From assembly GCA_018136815.1 (NCBI GenBank), contig CM030941.1, positions 1,239,582-1,303,581 on the forward strand: a stretch of DNA of 64,000 nt, written 5' to 3'. The translations under genes and the position numbers were made by a program. Shown here piece after piece: positions 62,397 through 64,000 of the stretch. How positions within the stretch are numbered: position 1 is the stretch's first letter; each line of letters opens with the position of its first letter. This DNA is from Isochrysis galbana. Its lineage: Eukaryota; Haptophyta; Isochrysidales; Isochrysidaceae. The notes beneath the pieces were generated by a model. The model had not been told where the DNA came from. It saw only the letters and a list, made by a program, of their open reading frames with translations, and did no database searches.

Positions 62397-64000
62397 ATGG
62401 AGTCCGATGTGGCCCGGGATGCGCCGAGCGCCTGCAGGCGCCCTGCGTGCACTCAGACGGTTCACAGGCCAGCGATGCACTGGCGCAACGCGCGCCCACG
62501 AGCACGGCCTCTCAAGACGCATCCTGCACACCAGGCTCACATCGGAAGGGCCGGTGAAGTGCCTCCGATGCTCCGCTTCCAGCAAGAGCGCGACGAGTCG
62601 GGTGGCGGGGTGGCCCTCCGCTCCACAGCCGAGGAGGCACTGCTCCAACGCATGCACACTCCAGGCTTGAGGCGACAGGAAGCCAAGGCGCTCGTCCTCC
62701 GTTCCTTCGACCGAATGCTTTCGGACGATGCGCGATGCACGGCATACAAGGATGCCATCAGCCATGCTGTCCTTGTCGGGGTGTCCACAGCCTGCATTAT
62801 AGGAAGCGGGTCGCTACTGCCCGCATTACTGCTGGCTCGCGCTGGAGTGGCAGTATGTCTGGTTGAGCCCCACGCCCCGCTTGCAGAAATCGCAAGGGCA
62901 TGTGCTCGAGACAATCATCTTTCTCTGGCAGTGGTGCCGGAAGTCCGGCTGGCCGCTCATGCATGGGGTGGCTCACCAGATCTGCTCGTTTCAGAGGCAA
63001 TAGACGATGGCTTGTTTTGCGAGCTTTTGGTTCCGAAATTGCGCGAGGCGCGTCGTGCCTTCCATGCTGTCAGAAGCGAGAGGCCAGGCCGAGACCAACC
63101 TATAATGCTCATGCCTTGTCGTGCTATGCTTACTGGTCTCCTTGTGCAATTGGGCTTTGAAGGAGTTGATGGTTTCGGATTGGATGGGCTGGACCTTGAC
63201 CTACGCCACTTTGATGCGCTGCGGCCCTCCGGCCGTCTCGCCGCCGCACCACCAGGATATTGGCCTGTAAGGCTATCCAAGTGGCGCCAGCCGCACCTGC
63301 GTCTCTCTGTGCCCTTCGCTCTAGGAGACATTGACTTGGAGGCCGCGACTGCACCGAGTGCCCCTGCTGGCGCAGGAGGAGTAGGTGCTGCTCCGTCTTC
63401 CCAGACCATTGTGGTCACACGCGACGGATTGCTCAATGCAGTCGTGTATTACTTTCGCCTTGAATTTGCCGGAGGTGCATCTGTGTCATCCGCCCCACCG
63501 GAAAATGATGAGCGTCCCGGCTCATGGCGCCCAGGCTGGCGCCAAGCAGCTATCTACCTTGAGAAGCCGTTCTACGTCCATGCAGGCGAAACGCTGAAGC
63601 TCACCTGGCAGATTGAAAGTGTAGGGCTGCGAGTATATGTGGAGTGCATGTCGCCCGGATCTGTAGGTTCCGTGGTACCCAAGGGTGGTAGCTCTCAAGG
63701 CGTGCTTCGGCAGCCCGTGGCGCCACCGAGCTTACCACGTCGTCTGCTCTCAACAGCCATGCTTCCATGCAATGCGTACCACTTCTGCATGCTTGCTGAC
63801 AAGGCGCGCAACGAGGCGTACCGACGCGCAATTGATCGTGCGGTACGACGTTTCTACCGTTCGGTGCATCACGAGCACGTCCTAGGGAGTGGGCTCAGCG
63901 CCAATGGCATCGAAGGCTCTGCCAGTGCTTGCCGAGTACTCGATCTTGGTGCCGGTTCGGGATTGCTGGGCGTGATCGCGACACGAGCCGGCGCGACTCG
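62397..64000 (+). CDS. Tandem-module protein arginine methyltransferase (3' end outside window)
   Basis: PRMTs transfer methyl groups from SAM to arginine. The ATG at 62397 opens 534 codons with no stop before the window edge. Module 1 (from residue ~105) has the PRMT entry helix (RSFDRMLSDDARCTAYKDAI), a degenerate SAM loop (ACIIGSGSLLPALLL), the double-E loop (SEAIDDGLFCE) and a beta-barrel region. Module 2 begins YHFCMLADKARNEAYRRAID and has a canonical SAM loop (RVLDLGAGSGLLGVIATRAG) at the very edge. Two-module PRMTs are PRMT7 and PRMT9; the second entry helix resembles PRMT9 more. In those enzymes the first module is the active one, whereas here the better SAM loop is in the second. Confidence 0.85.
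   Translation, partial: MESDVARDAPSACRRPACTQTVHRPAMHWRNARPRARPLKTHPAHQAHIGRAGEVPPMLRFQQERDESGGGVALRSTAEEALLQRMHTPGLRRQEAKALVLRSFDRMLSDDARCTAYKDAISHAVLVGVSTACIIGSGSLLPALLLARAGVAVCLVEPHAPLAEIARACARDNHLSLAVVPEVRLAAHAWGGSPDLLVSEAIDDGLFCELLVPKLREARRAFHAVRSERPGRDQPIMLMPCRAMLTGLLVQLGFEGVDGFGLDGLDLDLRHFDALRPSGRLAAAPPGYWPVRLSKWRQPHLRLSVPFALGDIDLEAATAPSAPAGAGGVGAAPSSQTIVVTRDGLLNAVVYYFRLEFAGGASVSSAPPENDERPGSWRPGWRQAAIYLEKPFYVHAGETLKLTWQIESVGLRVYVECMSPGSVGSVVPKGGSSQGVLRQPVAPPSLPRRLLSTAMLPCNAYHFCMLADKARNEAYRRAIDRAVRRFYRSVHHEHVLGSGLSANGIEGSASACRVLDLGAGSGLLGVIATRAGAT

Noticed and set aside
1-64000. tRNA, rRNA or other classical RNA genes
   Set aside because: I looked for GGTTCRANTCC-type boxes and rRNA-like stretches and found no convincing cloverleaf or rRNA segment. 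A dedicated covariance-model scan could still find small RNAs.

Overview
This is nuclear DNA of a GC-rich microbial eukaryote that makes its own plastid proteins. About twenty protein genes are visible. Most are interrupted by short introns of roughly 70-150 bp, mainly GT-AG. The strongest clue to the organism is an HCF173-type plastid translation factor (44445-46340) whose N-terminus reads as a secretory signal peptide followed by a transit-peptide-like stretch. That arrangement is expected of an alga with a secondary (red-lineage) plastid, such as a haptophyte, cryptophyte or ochrophyte. A haptophyte is my guess only; no marker in the window names the genus.

Layout, left to right. 1-874: MAD2 spindle checkpoint gene (-), cut by the window edge. 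1539-3215: a coiled-coil protein (-). 3.9-5.6 kb: a foldback repeat and a retroposon inserted in a palindromic tandem array. 6999-7795: NAA10 acetyltransferase (-). 8.4-13.5 kb: a repeat island with broken Ty3/gypsy-like retroelement pieces and a two-block direct duplication. 14466-14957: ZNF593/Bud20 ribosome-export factor (-). 15-16.5 kb: hairpin repeats. 17182-18106: F-box/LRR-like gene (-), frame-broken. 19459-20766: BMT5-like methyltransferase fused to an FDX-ACB domain (+). 22-24 kb: repeats, including twelve perfect 18-bp units. 25059-27622: NEK-type kinase (+). 27.7-30.05 kb: LINE fragments. 31285-32181: CINP-like gene (+). 32813-34255: GT61 glycosyltransferase (+). 36007-36507 and 37370-38210: two unrecognised genes. 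38706-41039: MFS transporter (+). 41.7-43.9 kb: nested repeats. 44445-46340: HCF173 (-), divergent from eS28 (46727-47063, +). 49335-51130: a TPP1/ACD-like OB-fold protein (-). 52998-54527: a coiled-coil protein (+). 55.6-59.4 kb: LINE and retroposon fragments. 60095-61358: fatty acid hydroxylase/sterol desaturase family (-). 62397-64000: a tandem-module PRMT (+), cut by the right edge.

The genes are housekeeping and unrelated; nothing resembles an operon. Two threads stand out. First, the TPP1-like protein would be a telomere (shelterin-type) subunit in an alga. Second, the intergenic space holds several retroposon families that share a 5' module and insert with 15-18 bp target-site duplications. 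One of them is nested inside another repeat, and one has split an older tandem array. Exon boundaries were set by eye from reading frame, splice consensus and family conservation.
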